Below, piece by piece: positions 24,014 to 32,658 of a stretch of 64,000 nucleotides of DNA (the first letter of the stretch is position 1; each line of letters begins with the position of its first letter). The DNA comes from Motiliproteus sediminis (GTDB lineage Bacteria; Pseudomonadota; Gammaproteobacteria; Pseudomonadales; Balneatricaceae). The notes under the pieces are model-generated. The model was not told the DNA's origin, made no database searches, and saw only the letters and a program-made list of their open reading frames with translations. Location of the stretch: positions 310,001 to 374,000 of the forward strand of contig NZ_JAERQK010000003.1 of the NCBI RefSeq assembly GCF_017912535.1, in the 5' to 3' direction. The translations under genes and the position numbers were made by a program.

Positions 24014-24870
24014 GGTCCCTCCTGATAACGATGGATGCGCAGGCTGGGCAGAAAGGGTTCTTCTTCAAGACGGCAGTCGCTTCGGATCCGGCGCTGTCGG
24101 CCTTCGGGGGGCGTCAGTGGCGGCTCGTTGTGACTGGGTAGTGGTTGTCCCGGGTGCGCAACGTAAAGCAGGGGTAGCGACAAGTTGAGGGCCTGGCGTT
24201 CCGGTGCGGTTGCAAAACGCAGATTGCAGCGCATTAACGGGGCCTGTTGTTGCACTTGGGCTAACGGCGTATCGGGCGGCAACTGGCCTAGTTGTTTGAG
24301 CTGCAGCGCGATGTGCGGTTTGTCGCCACCCATTTTACAGAGTGCGTCCTGTGCCGCGCCGAGGCTGACTCGCTTGATGCTGCGACCGGAGCTGTACCAG
24401 TTGAAACCGACGTGTTCCGGTTGGCGCTCTACCAGTGGTAACTGGCGATAGCACTGTTTCAGGTGCAGTCGGGTCAGTCCCTTGGTGGCCAGGGCGTCGC
24501 GCAGTTCTGCGCCGCGGGTTTGCAGGTGCTTGCGCCAAGCCGCCTGCTGTTGGCTAAAGGGACGGGTGGCTTGCTGGAAGTGGCGTTTCGCGGCGTTGAT
24601 TTCCTGTACTTGGGGTACCAGTGAGTCGTCGATGGCGACCAATCCGTGGCGCGATTCGGTGCGGCGCCCGTCGCCGTCGCCGCTGTGCCACAGATTACAG
24701 TACAGCGCGATAGCCTTGCTGCGCGGATCGATCCCTGCGGCCACTTCTGCGTCAGTGAGTGGAACCCAGAGGGAGTGGTCGCTGTGGTGCAGTGCGTTGG
24801 CGAAGCGGGCCAGCGCGGCCGTCAGCTGATCATAAGCGGTAACGAGATCGCTGTGGGGAAACCCGGTCAT
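24010..24870 (-). CDS. tus: Tus-like DNA replication terminus site-binding protein
   Basis: A homologue of Tus (286 residues; E. coli Tus 309), the monomeric protein that binds Ter sites and stops replication forks from one side. Three stretches align with E. coli Tus: LVPQVQEINAAKRHFQQ with its 'LVSHIQHINKLKTTFE' helix, RLHLKQCYRQLP...HVGFNWYSSGRSIKRVSL with 'LITLNAYRTL...LRFGWANKHIIKNLHR', and the C-terminal FLPSLRIHRY with 'LIIPRLHLYV'. Identity overall is low, so Ter specificity will differ. The ATG at 24870 overlaps the PilZ gene by 4 bp. In E. coli a Ter site lies in the tus promoter; a Ter-like sequence lies upstream of this operon at 25446-25461. Plasmid-type Tus origin is possible. 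Confidence 0.82.
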   Translation of the reverse strand: MTGFPHSDLVTAYDQLTAALARFANALHHSDHSLWVPLTDAEVAAGIDPRSKAIALYCNLWHSGDGDGRRTESRHGLVAIDDSLVPQVQEINAAKRHFQQATRPFSQQQAAWRKHLQTRGAELRDALATKGLTRLHLKQCYRQLPLVERQPEHVGFNWYSSGRSIKRVSLGAAQDALCKMGGDKPHIALQLKQLGQLPPDTPLAQVQQQAPLMRCNLRFATAPERQALNLSLPLLYVAHPGQPLPSHNEPPLTPPEGRQRRIRSDCRLEEEPFLPSLRIHRYQEGP

Positions 24871-25424
24871 GCGTTGGCTTCATGCTGCTGTCGGCGTGCT
24901 TCAGCCTGCAGCTGAAACAGGTGGCGGATAAGCATCAGGCGTTGTTGCTCGCTCAGGTCAACAAAGCGAAATCCGTGGCGCATCTTGCCGTCACTGCCGC
25001 TGTGGCTGTAGACCACCTCGGTATGACACACCAACGGAATGCCGCGGGGTTGCAGACGCAGGCGTAAGGCGTAGCGGGTGCCGATGGAGAGCGGGGTGTC
25101 AGTTTGCAACGAGAAGCCGCCTTCACTCAGATCGATGGCGAGGGTTTTCTGGTCCGTGTCGCTCCGGCAGGCCGCCTGTGCCAGCAGCTCCAGTTTCTGG
25201 CTGAACAGGCGCAGGCAGTGGCCAACAGAGCGCTCCTGCTCCTCCAGGCGACGTAACTGACGATCAATCTCCTGGTCTGTCAGCCACAGCTGTTGCAGCA
25301 GTTGGTCGTAGGTGGATGGCGGAAACAGCGCTGTGAGCGACTGCTCGGTTGAAGTCATTTTTTTCAACTCCACCGTAGCGCGGTCCGGCATGCGGAATGT
25401 GTGGCGACGATCAGCCTCGGACAT
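24867..25424 (-). CDS. PilZ domain protein (c-di-GMP receptor)
   Basis: A cytoplasmic protein of 185 residues that should bind cyclic di-GMP. The two motifs of the PilZ site are present but split: R-x3-R in RRHTFR at the extreme N-terminus and D-x-S-x2-G as DLSEGGFSL about 95 residues later. Between them lies a helical insert with coiled-coil character (DRQLRRLEEQERSVGHCLRL). The C-terminal strand region (RLRLQPRGIPLVCHTEVVY, HGFRFVDLSEQQR) completes the barrel. The start is taken as ATG 25424, with an in-frame TTG just before. First gene of the operon that includes the Tus-like protein, divergent from lolC. Confidence 0.88.
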   Translation of the reverse strand: MSEADRRHTFRMPDRATVELKKMTSTEQSLTALFPPSTYDQLLQQLWLTDQEIDRQLRRLEEQERSVGHCLRLFSQKLELLAQAACRSDTDQKTLAIDLSEGGFSLQTDTPLSIGTRYALRLRLQPRGIPLVCHTEVVYSHSGSDGKMRHGFRFVDLSEQQRLMLIRHLFQLQAEARRQQHEANA

Positions 25425-25445
25425 CAATCGGTTACCTGCAGTGAT

Positions 25446-25461
25446 AATGTGCTAACTATAT
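25446..25461 (+). other. Ter-like sequence upstream of the PilZ-tus operon
   Basis: AATGTGCTAACTATAT. It shares the core layout of E. coli Ter (ATG-N3-TAACTA; 11 of 16 bases of TATGTTGTAACTAAAG, including the G opposite the flipped cytosine). A near copy, AATGCCGTAACTATAT, is at 49509-49524, with 13 of 16 bases identical and all differences in the three central bases. A role as a Tus target is inference. Confidence 0.4.
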
Positions 25462-25522
25462 CCCAGCCAAGGCGGCGATTAGTAGTGCGGCAGGCTGGGC
25501 AACTGTGTTTTAATTCCGCCCC

Positions 25523-26767
25523 ATGTTTAGACCTCTGTCTCTTTTTATCGGGCTGCGTTACACCGGCGCCAAGCGGCGGGCCCACTTCATCTCATTCATC
25601 TCGACGGTTTCCATGATCGGCCTCACCCTCGGGGTGGCGGTGCTGATTCTGGTGCTATCGGTGATGAACGGCTTCGACCGTGAGCTGCGTCAACGGATAC
25701 TGGGTATGGTGCCACACGCCACCCTGAGCCTGTATCGCAACGAGATACAGGACTGGCAGCCGCTGATTGAGGAGCTGGAAAACCAGCCCAAGGTGGTTGG
25801 GGCCGCGCCCTACATCACGGCCCAGGGTATGCTGACTTCGCACGGCGTGGTTCAGGGGGTGTTGGTCAATGGTATTGATCCCGCTTACGAACCGCGGGTA
25901 TCGATTCTGGGAGAGCATATGACCCAGGGGCAGCTGAATGCGCTGCAAGGTGGCGAGTTTGGCATCGTGCTGGGTGATCTACTGGCACGTTCGCTCGGTG
26001 TTCAGCTGGGTGACAAAATTACGCTGGTGTTACCGGAAGCGTCGATTTCGGTGGCTGGGGTCTTTCCCCGCCTCAAGCGTTTTACCCTCGTCGGGGTCTT
26101 TAGCGTGGGCGCGGAACTCGATGCCAGCATGGCGTACATCCATCTTGAGGATGCGGCCCGGATCAAGCGCATTAGCAGCGGCGTCGAAGGTGTCCGTTTG
26201 AAGCTTGATAGCCTGTTTGACGCACCTCGCGAAGTTCGCCGGATTGCCCGGACGTTGGAGGGTGGCTATCGCGTCAGTGACTGGACCCGCACCCATGGCA
26301 ATCTGTTTCAAGCGATCCAGCTGGAAAAGAAAATGATTGGATTGCTGCTGTTCATCATTGTCGCTGTGGCGGCCTTCAATATCGTTTCGACGCTGGTGAT
26401 GGTCGTGGCGGACAAACGTTCCGATATCGCTATCTTGCGCACCATGGGTGCCAGTTCCGGCACCATCATGCGGACCTTTATCGTTCAGGGCGGCTATATC
26501 GGTTGTGTGGGTACGCTGGTGGGGACCGCGCTCGGGGTGGTGATGGCGCTGACCGTCACTGACGTGGTGGCCTGGATCGAGCAGGTGTTTCATATTCAGT
26601 TCCTCAGCGCCGAGGTGTACTTCATCAGTTACCTGCCTTCAGAGTTGCGTTGGCCGGACGTTGCGGTCATCGCCCTGACGTCGCTGCTGATCAGTCTGTT
26701 GGCAACCATCTATCCCGCCTACCGCGCCTCGCAGACTAAACCGGCGGAGGCGCTTCGTTATGAGTGA
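25523..26767 (+). CDS. lolC: Lipoprotein-releasing ABC transporter permease (LolC/E family, possibly LolF-type)
   Basis: The membrane subunit (414 residues) that frees outer-membrane lipoproteins from the inner membrane and hands them to LolA. It has an N-terminal membrane segment (about 25-48, [20 protein letters not shown]), a large periplasmic domain, and three C-terminal segments in the MacB/FtsX arrangement. A LolC-like hook is visible in the periplasmic domain ([20 protein letters not shown], with a Pro). It overlaps lolD by 8 bp. No lolE follows, so this may be the single-permease form called LolF in some gammaproteobacteria. Confidence 0.95.
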   Translation: MFRPLSLFIGLRYTGAKRRAHFISFISTVSMIGLTLGVAVLILVLSVMNGFDRELRQRILGMVPHATLSLYRNEIQDWQPLIEELENQPKVVGAAPYITAQGMLTSHGVVQGVLVNGIDPAYEPRVSILGEHMTQGQLNALQGGEFGIVLGDLLARSLGVQLGDKITLVLPEASISVAGVFPRLKRFTLVGVFSVGAELDASMAYIHLEDAARIKRISSGVEGVRLKLDSLFDAPREVRRIARTLEGGYRVSDWTRTHGNLFQAIQLEKKMIGLLLFIIVAVAAFNIVSTLVMVVADKRSDIAILRTMGASSGTIMRTFIVQGGYIGCVGTLVGTALGVVMALTVTDVVAWIEQVFHIQFLSAEVYFISYLPSELRWPDVAVIALTSLLISLLATIYPAYRASQTKPAEALRYE

Positions 26768-27443
26768 TCAGGCGGTGATCGAGTGTCGTGATGTGTGCCG
26801 GCACTATCAGGAGGCGGGTGCCAGGGTTGAGGTGCTGAGTGGCATTGATCTGTGCATTGCACCGGGTGATCGTATTGCCATTGTCGGCAGCTCCGGATCG
26901 GGCAAAAGCACGCTGCTGAATATCCTCAGCGGTCTGGATGATCCCAGCTCCGGTGAGGTGACTGTGGGTGGTCAGGCGCTGAGTAGGCTGAATCAGAACC
27001 AGCGAGCCAGATTGCGCAACCAGCATCTGGGATTCGTCTATCAGTTCCACCATCTGCTGCCCGAGTTCAGCGCGCTGGAGAACGTGGCGATGCCGCTACT
27101 GTTACGGCAGACCCCGCGGGATGAAGTCCGGCAGCGGGCGGAGCAGATGCTGGGGCGCGTCGGTCTGTCCGGTCGCTTGCAGCATAAGCCGGCTCAGCTG
27201 AGCGGTGGTGAGCGCCAGCGCGTGGCGATAGCGCGTGCGTTGGTCGCCGAGCCCGGTACGGTGCTGATGGATGAACCCACCGGCAATCTCGACTCTCATA
27301 CGGCCGAGGATGTACAAACCTTGATGGCGGAGCTGAATGCAACCCTTAACACGGCGTTTGTGGTCGTGACTCATGATGTTGAGCTGGCGGGGCGAATGGA
27401 TCGGGTGCTGCGCCTGATCGACGGCCGGTTGGTAGAGGACTAG
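26760..27443 (+). CDS. lolD: Lipoprotein-releasing system ATP-binding protein
   Basis: The ATPase that drives the Lol transporter (227 residues). Walker [17 protein letters not shown], the Lol-type Q-loop [20 protein letters not shown], signature [15 protein letters not shown], Walker [17 protein letters not shown] and the switch His in VVVTHDVEL. The start is the ATG at 26760 inside the end of lolC. A terminator follows at 27469-27491. Confidence 0.97.
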   Translation: MSDQAVIECRDVCRHYQEAGARVEVLSGIDLCIAPGDRIAIVGSSGSGKSTLLNILSGLDDPSSGEVTVGGQALSRLNQNQRARLRNQHLGFVYQFHHLLPEFSALENVAMPLLLRQTPRDEVRQRAEQMLGRVGLSGRLQHKPAQLSGGERQRVAIARALVAEPGTVLMDEPTGNLDSHTAEDVQTLMAELNATLNTAFVVVTHDVELAGRMDRVLRLIDGRLVED

Positions 27444-27468
27444 GGTCGCGCGGCGGGGAGATATCAAG

Positions 27469-27491
27469 GGTCGCGGTTTGCGGCCTTTTTT
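27469..27491 (+). terminator. Intrinsic terminator of lolCD
   Basis: GGTCGC (27469-27474) pairs with GCGGCC (27480-27485; one G-U), loop GGTTT, followed by six T residues. It lies 26 bp after lolD and before the convergent DUF2062 gene. Confidence 0.75.
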
Positions 27492-27505
27492 GTTTTCTCG
27501 GCCGG

Positions 27506-28039
27506 TTAGTCGTTGTCGGGCCGCTTGCGGTTGCGATGGCTGCGTTTCTTCCAGCTACGCCCGACGCGCCACAGCCACAGGTAGCGAACGCCAAAGTAAC
27601 TGGCGACTGCTGTTACGGCGCCGCAAACCACGGAACCCAGCAGCAGTGGCCACCAGATGCGCGACAGTTCCCGGGTAAACCACTCCATGGTGAGTTCAAA
27701 CTGGGCATCTTCCACCGGGTTGCCAAGCAGGTACATACCGACTCGATAGGTGGCGTAAAAGATGGGCGGCATGGTGAGTGGGTTGGTAATCCAGACCAGG
27801 CCCACGGCGATGGGCAGATTGCTGCGGACCAGAATCGCCAGCGCCGCTGCAACCACCATCTGCATCGGTATCGGCAGAAAAGCGCAAAACATGCCCACCA
27901 GAAACGCCAGCGACACGGAGTTGCGATTCAGGTGCCAGAGATTGGGATCGTGAATAAAGCGCCCCAGCTTGCTGAGATGGGGGTGCTCCTTGATCGTCGC
28001 TTCGTCCGGCATGTAGCGCTTGATAAAACGGCGCGGCAT
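27506..28039 (-). CDS. DUF2062 domain membrane protein
   Basis: A 177-residue inner-membrane protein. The DUF2062 core is clear: HLWHLNRNSVSLAFLVGMFCAF-like head (residues about 33-55), AALAILVRSNLPIAVGLVWI and the conserved TNPLTMPPIFYATYRVG, then a third membrane segment (WWPLLLGSVVCGAVTAVASY) and a basic tail. The function is unknown. It sits between lolD and comEC, as in pseudomonads, here in opposite orientation to both. Confidence 0.9.
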   Translation of the reverse strand: MPRRFIKRYMPDEATIKEHPHLSKLGRFIHDPNLWHLNRNSVSLAFLVGMFCAFLPIPMQMVVAAALAILVRSNLPIAVGLVWITNPLTMPPIFYATYRVGMYLLGNPVEDAQFELTMEWFTRELSRIWWPLLLGSVVCGAVTAVASYFGVRYLWLWRVGRSWKKRSHRNRKRPDND

Positions 28040-28134
28040 GAAAAAGGGTTCTTTTCTGGTTGTTATCGGGTCTAAGATCTATAACTCGCTGAATTATGCA
28101 CGTTACCCTCGGTTAAGCCAACTGGAGTTCAGGG

Positions 28135-30384
28135 ATGATCCGGTTTTGCCTGGCGCTGGCGTCGGTGGCTTTCTGGCCCGCTCTGCCCGCGCCGTCCGTT
28201 ACCGTTGTACTCTTGTTCATGGCGCTGCTGCTGCGTCTGCATCCTTATGGGCGACCGCTGTGGCCGTTGCTGCTGGGTCTGGTTTGGGGGATCGGTTGGG
28301 GGCAGTGGCAACTCGCTCATCGGCTGCCGGTCGAACTTGAGGGGCAAACCCTGTCGGTGGCAGTGACCGTTGTGGGTCTGCCCCTGAGCCGCGACGACTA
28401 TTGCCGCTTTGATGCGCATGTCGATCACTGGCCACAGCCTGCCGCTTCCGCCCCACGGCTGTTGCGCCTGAGCTGGTATCAGTGCCAGCGTCTACCGTTG
28501 CCGGGAGAGCGCTGGCAGTTCGACCTGCGCTTGAAACGTCCCCATGGCTATCGTAATCCCGCCGGGCCTGATCGCGACCTGAGTCTGTTAAGCGCCGGGA
28601 TTGATGCCACTGGGTACGTTTACCGGGCAGACGTCGATGCGTATCGGGGTCAAGCCCGCTTGCAGGGGCGATGGGACCGTTGGCGCTGGCAGTTGGCCGA
28701 TCAGCTTTTGTCGCTGGACTCAGAGCGCGGCGCCCTGCTGGCAGCGCTGCTGTTGGGGGACCGTCGCGGGTTGAGCCAGGCCCAGTGGCAGCGCCTGCGT
28801 GATACCGGCACCTTGCATCTGTTTGTTGTTAGCGGCATGCATATCGGCTTGGTGGCGCTGCTGGTGTATGGAGCCATGGTGCGGATCGGGCGCCTGCAGC
28901 CACGGCTGCGGCTGCATTACCGGCAGCAGACTGCGTTGGTATCAGCGTTGCTGGTGGCCGGTTTGTACGCTGCGTTGTCTGGCTGGGGGCTGCCCGCCCA
29001 GCGGGCCTGGGTGATGGTGGCGGTGCTGTTGTACGGCTGGGTCAGTTGGCGTTCGCGTTCGAACGCCCAGCGTTTGTGGATGGCGGCGACAGCCGTGCTG
29101 CTACTTGACCCGCTGGCGCTGCGGAGTGCGGGCTTCTGGCTGTCGTTTGCCGCGGCGGGCTGTCTGCTGTACGCCTTTGGGGGTCGTGGCGGTGCCAAAA
29201 CATCGCCTCTCCAGTCGATGCTGTGGGCCCAGTGGGCGGCTTTTCTCGGTATCGGCCCCTGGTTGTTGCTGGCGTTCCACCAGTTGTCGCTTTGGTCACC
29301 TTTAATCAATCTGATCGCCATCCCGCTGGTGACCTTGCTGCTGTTGCCGTTAGCGCTGCTGGCGCTGCTGGCCTATCTGCTTGGTATGGGCGTGGAACCG
29401 CTAAGCTGGGTGGGTGTGGCCATGGGGTGGTTCGATATGGCCCTGGCCCAGGCGGGTGCGCTGGCATACCTGTGGACCCCCGGCGGAGTTTCCCTGCCGG
29501 GGGTGCTGCTGGCCTCGCTGGGCTCCTTGCTGATGCTGGCGCCGCGGGCGCTGCCCGGGCGTTGGTTGGGAGTTGTGCTGTGGATGCCGTTGCTGTGGCC
29601 CGCTGCTGATACCCCGGCACCCGCCAGCGCACGGTTGACGGTGTTTGATGTGGGGCAGGGTTCTGCGGTGCTGGTTGAGACCGCAGGTCACCGGCTGCTG
29701 TTCGATAGCGGTCCCCGCTTCCGTTCCGGTTTCGCCGCCGCGGAGGTGACCGTATTGCCGTATCTGCGTCGCCAGGGGATCGAGCATTTGGACAGGGTGA
29801 TGATAACCCACGATGACAGTGACCACAGTGGTGGTCTGGCGGCGGTTCGCAAGGCGTTCGGGGTGGGTGAGCTGTTCAGTGGCGAGGCGCCGTTGACCGG
29901 TGGCTTACCTTGCCGAGCCGGCCAGTACTGGCGTTGGGACGGCGTGTTATTCGAGGTGCTGTACCCACCGGCGTCATCGTCACGATTGTCCGGAAATCAT
30001 GCCAGCTGCGTGCTGCGGATCAGTAGTGGCATGAGAGCGGCGTTGTTGACCGGCGATATTGAGCGGATTGACGAAGCCGCGCTGGTGGCGACTCATGGGC
30101 AGATGCTGAAATCCGACTGGTTGCTAGTGCCCCACCATGGCAGCCGCAGTTCATCGACCCCTGCTTTTGTCGATGCAGTATCGGCTTCAACCGCGGTCTT
30201 TTCGTCCGGGTATCGTAACCGTTTTGGTCACCCCCATAAGACGGTACAAGCGCGGTTGCGTGACCGTGGAGCGACGCTGTTCAATACCGCAGAAAAAGGG
30301 ATGTTGCAGTGGCGTCTGAGTGCCGACGGGCTGGTGCGCCTCGATCCTTGGCCGGGGTTGCAGTTTCATTATTGGTGGGATTAA
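28135..30384 (+). CDS. comEC: DNA internalization protein ComEC/Rec2
   Basis: A large membrane protein (749 residues) that forms the inner-membrane channel for single-stranded DNA in natural transformation. N-terminal membrane segments are followed by the DUF4131 region, the competence domain (LHLFVVSGMHIGLVALLVYG, GWGLPAQRAWVMV) and a C-terminal metallo-beta-lactamase-like domain from about residue 500 (TVFDVGQGSAVLVET, ITHDDSDHSGGLAAV, LVPHHGSRSSST). The length is normal, with no break. The start is the ATG at 28135 behind GGAG. Presence of a full comEC suggests the capacity for DNA uptake. Confidence 0.96.
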   Translation: MIRFCLALASVAFWPALPAPSVTVVLLFMALLLRLHPYGRPLWPLLLGLVWGIGWGQWQLAHRLPVELEGQTLSVAVTVVGLPLSRDDYCRFDAHVDHWPQPAASAPRLLRLSWYQCQRLPLPGERWQFDLRLKRPHGYRNPAGPDRDLSLLSAGIDATGYVYRADVDAYRGQARLQGRWDRWRWQLADQLLSLDSERGALLAALLLGDRRGLSQAQWQRLRDTGTLHLFVVSGMHIGLVALLVYGAMVRIGRLQPRLRLHYRQQTALVSALLVAGLYAALSGWGLPAQRAWVMVAVLLYGWVSWRSRSNAQRLWMAATAVLLLDPLALRSAGFWLSFAAAGCLLYAFGGRGGAKTSPLQSMLWAQWAAFLGIGPWLLLAFHQLSLWSPLINLIAIPLVTLLLLPLALLALLAYLLGMGVEPLSWVGVAMGWFDMALAQAGALAYLWTPGGVSLPGVLLASLGSLLMLAPRALPGRWLGVVLWMPLLWPAADTPAPASARLTVFDVGQGSAVLVETAGHRLLFDSGPRFRSGFAAAEVTVLPYLRRQGIEHLDRVMITHDDSDHSGGLAAVRKAFGVGELFSGEAPLTGGLPCRAGQYWRWDGVLFEVLYPPASSSRLSGNHASCVLRISSGMRAALLTGDIERIDEAALVATHGQMLKSDWLLVPHHGSRSSSTPAFVDAVSASTAVFSSGYRNRFGHPHKTVQARLRDRGATLFNTAEKGMLQWRLSADGLVRLDPWPGLQFHYWWD

Positions 30385-30439
30385 GTCTCGCGCTCTATGT
30401 GTGTTACATTACGGGCGGTTTTGCGCATAGGAGGCAAGC

Positions 30440-31060
30440 GTGTTCGAGTTGATTACTGCAGGTGGCTGGTTGATGGTGCCGATACTGCTCTGTTCGGTGG
30501 TGGCGTTGGCCATCGGTGTGGAGCGATTCTGGACGTTGCGGCGGATCCGCGTAGCACCGCGTCATTTGCTGACCGAGGTCTGGGCGCTGGTGAAAAAGGG
30601 CAACCTGGATCGGGAGCAGCTGGCGCGTATTCGCAACTCGTCGGCGCTGGGGCAGATTCTGGTCGCCGGCATCAATAACTCCAAGCATGGCCGTGAACTG
30701 ATGAAGGAAAGCATCAGCGAAACCGCCGGCAAGGTCATCCATGAACTGGAGCGCTTTCTCAACCCGCTGGGAACTATCGCCGTAATCTCGCCGCTGCTCG
30801 GGCTGCTGGGAACCGTAGTCGGAATGATCAAGGTGTTCAGCGAGATCATGATTCAGGGCACCGGGAACGCCAACGTGCTGGCGGGAGGGATATCCGAAGC
30901 CTTGATTACCACCGCCGCAGGCCTCAGTGTGGCTATTCCTGCACTGATTCTCCATCGCTATTTTCTTCGCCGTATCGATACCCTTGTGGTGGAGATGGAG
31001 CAGGAAGCGGTCAAACTGGTGGAAGTGATCCACGGTGACCGCGACGTGGACTTCGAGTAG
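30440..31060 (+). CDS. exbB: MotA/TolQ/ExbB proton channel family protein
   Basis: The ExbB-type motor subunit (206 residues), which with ExbD uses the proton gradient to energise outer-membrane processes. Three membrane segments: MVPILLCSVVALAIGVERFW near the N-terminus, and the pair around IAVISPLLGLLGTVVGMIKV and ALITTAAGLSVAIPALIL, the second carrying the conserved Thr-rich face. The start is GTG at 30440 after GGAGG. Position upstream of exbD and lpxK is as in Pseudomonas, where this pair is separate from tonB. Confidence 0.93.
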   Translation: MFELITAGGWLMVPILLCSVVALAIGVERFWTLRRIRVAPRHLLTEVWALVKKGNLDREQLARIRNSSALGQILVAGINNSKHGRELMKESISETAGKVIHELERFLNPLGTIAVISPLLGLLGTVVGMIKVFSEIMIQGTGNANVLAGGISEALITTAAGLSVAIPALILHRYFLRRIDTLVVEMEQEAVKLVEVIHGDRDVDFE

Positions 31061-31069
31061 GGGCGCGCC

Positions 31070-31489
31070 GTGCAGTTCAAGCGACAGCGTTCCGAAGAGG
31101 TCAGTGTCAACCTGACGCCCTTGATCGACGTGGTGTTTCTGCTGCTGATCTTCTTTATGGTGTCGACCACCTTCACCAAGGAAACCCACCTCAAAATCGA
31201 TCTCCCTAAGGCGTCGACGGAGGTCTCCGTCGAGGACCCTCTGGTGATTGATATCAGCATTACCGCCGATGGTCAGTTTGCAGTTAATGGCAAGACGCTG
31301 GTAAACGGCCAGCTCGACACCCTCAAACGCGCCATTCGTCAGGAGGCGCGTGACAAGGAAACCCTGCCGGTGATAATTACCGCCGATGCCTTGTCTCCCC
31401 ACCAATCGGTGGTCACGGCGATGGATGCCGCGGGGCAGCTCGGGTTTATCCATCTCAGTATCACCACGCGTCGCGACCAGAGCGAATAG
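31070..31489 (+). CDS. exbD: Biopolymer transport protein ExbD/TolR family
   Basis: The ExbD-type partner (139 residues): a short cytoplasmic head, one membrane segment with the essential Asp (NLTPLIDVVFLLLIFFMVST; Asp at about residue 20), then a periplasmic domain with the DLPKAST region. The start is GTG at 31070, 9 nt after the exbB stop. The TAG at its end shares a base with the GTG of lpxK. Confidence 0.93.
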   Translation: MQFKRQRSEEVSVNLTPLIDVVFLLLIFFMVSTTFTKETHLKIDLPKASTEVSVEDPLVIDISITADGQFAVNGKTLVNGQLDTLKRAIRQEARDKETLPVIITADALSPHQSVVTAMDAAGQLGFIHLSITTRRDQSE

Positions 31490-32472
31490 TGAGCGCCTGG
31501 TTGCAGCAACTCTGGTACGGCCGCGACCGCGCGCCATTCTGGTTGCGTCCCTTGGCGGCACTGTACGGCGCCCTTGCTGCCAAACGGCGGCGGCAATACC
31601 GTCAGGGCGATAAAACGGTCTGGCAGGCACCGGTACCGGTAGTGGTGGTTGGCAACATCAGTGTTGGCGGGACCGGTAAAACGCCTCTGACCCAAGCGCT
31701 TTGTACCTGGCTGGTGGAGCAGGGGTGGCGACCGGGTATTGTCAGTCGCGGCTATGGAGGGCGCAGCGATCATTATCCGCTGCGGGTCGAAGAGCATACT
31801 GCCGCAAGCGCCTGTGGCGATGAGCCGCTGCTGCTGGCCCAGACGACCGGCTGCCCGGTAGTGGTTGATCCGGACCGTGCCCGTGCCGCGCGTCACCTGC
31901 TTGCGAATACAGACTGTAACCTGATACTCAGTGACGACGGGCTGCAGCACTACGCGCTGGGGCGTGATGTTGAGATCGCCGTGGTGGACGGTGAGCGCGG
32001 ACTGGGCAACGGAGCACTGATGCCGGCGGGCCCTCTGCGAGAGCCGGCGTCGCGCCTGGATGAGGTCGATCTGGTGGTGATTAACGGTGGCGATTGGATG
32101 CATCCCGGAGCTCACCGCATGACCCTGTTACCGGGGCCGGTCCGGCGTCTGGATGGCACTGAAGCTGACATATCGCCCGGGCCGGTACATGGGCTGGCCG
32201 GTATTGGCAACCCACAACGTTTTTTCCGAACCTTGCATCAACTTGGCTATCAGCCGCAGGAACACCCCCTGCCGGATCATCACCAGATTCGCGCGGAGGA
32301 TCTGGAATTTGGTGACCCGTTGCCGTTGATCATGACCGCCAAGGATGCGGTAAAATGTCGCGCATTCGCGTCGGACAACAGGTATTATCTGCCCGTCAAC
32401 GCAGAGCTGCCGGCGCAATTTTTCCAACAGCTGGCCGCACGTTTGCGGGCGGTTGCAGATAAAGGTTGTTAA
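31489..32472 (+). CDS. lpxK: Tetraacyldisaccharide 4'-kinase
   Basis: LpxK (327 residues) phosphorylates the 4' position of the lipid A precursor on the inner-membrane face. An N-terminal membrane-associated helix region is followed by the P-loop VVVVGNISVGGTGKTPLTQA, RPGIVSRGYGG, and LILSDDGLQHYALGRDVEI; a C-terminal region carries the VHGLAGIGNPQRFF and PDHHQI motifs. The start is GTG at 31489 within the end of exbD. The next gene begins 1 nt after its stop. Confidence 0.97.
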   Translation: MSAWLQQLWYGRDRAPFWLRPLAALYGALAAKRRRQYRQGDKTVWQAPVPVVVVGNISVGGTGKTPLTQALCTWLVEQGWRPGIVSRGYGGRSDHYPLRVEEHTAASACGDEPLLLAQTTGCPVVVDPDRARAARHLLANTDCNLILSDDGLQHYALGRDVEIAVVDGERGLGNGALMPAGPLREPASRLDEVDLVVINGGDWMHPGAHRMTLLPGPVRRLDGTEADISPGPVHGLAGIGNPQRFFRTLHQLGYQPQEHPLPDHHQIRAEDLEFGDPLPLIMTAKDAVKCRAFASDNRYYLPVNAELPAQFFQQLAARLRAVADKGC

Positions 32473-32658
32473 ATGGACAAGAAACTACTGGATATCCTGG
32501 TTTGCCCGGTGGCCAAAGCACCGGTGGAGTGGGACAAAGAGAAAAATGAGCTGGTGTGTCGTGCCAGCGGTCTGGCGTACCCCATCCGCGATGGGATTCC
32601 GGTGATGCTGGAAAACGAAGCGCGTGAACTGACCGCTGAAGAGCGCGAGCAGAAGTAA
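32473..32658 (+). CDS. Trm112 family protein (YcaR-like)
   Basis: A 61-residue protein of the Trm112/UPF0434 family: [40 protein letters not shown]. The family folds as a small zinc-ribbon-like domain, though in this version only two cysteines remain. It is always found between lpxK and kdsB in relatives; the bacterial role is not established. It abuts lpxK and overlaps kdsB by one base (TAATG). Confidence 0.93.
   Translation: MDKKLLDILVCPVAKAPVEWDKEKNELVCRASGLAYPIRDGIPVMLENEARELTAEEREQK

Noticed and set aside
24010-25424. Recently acquired mobile island around the Tus operon
   Set aside because: No integrase, repeats or shift in base composition; codon use is like the neighbours and the flanks keep core gene order.
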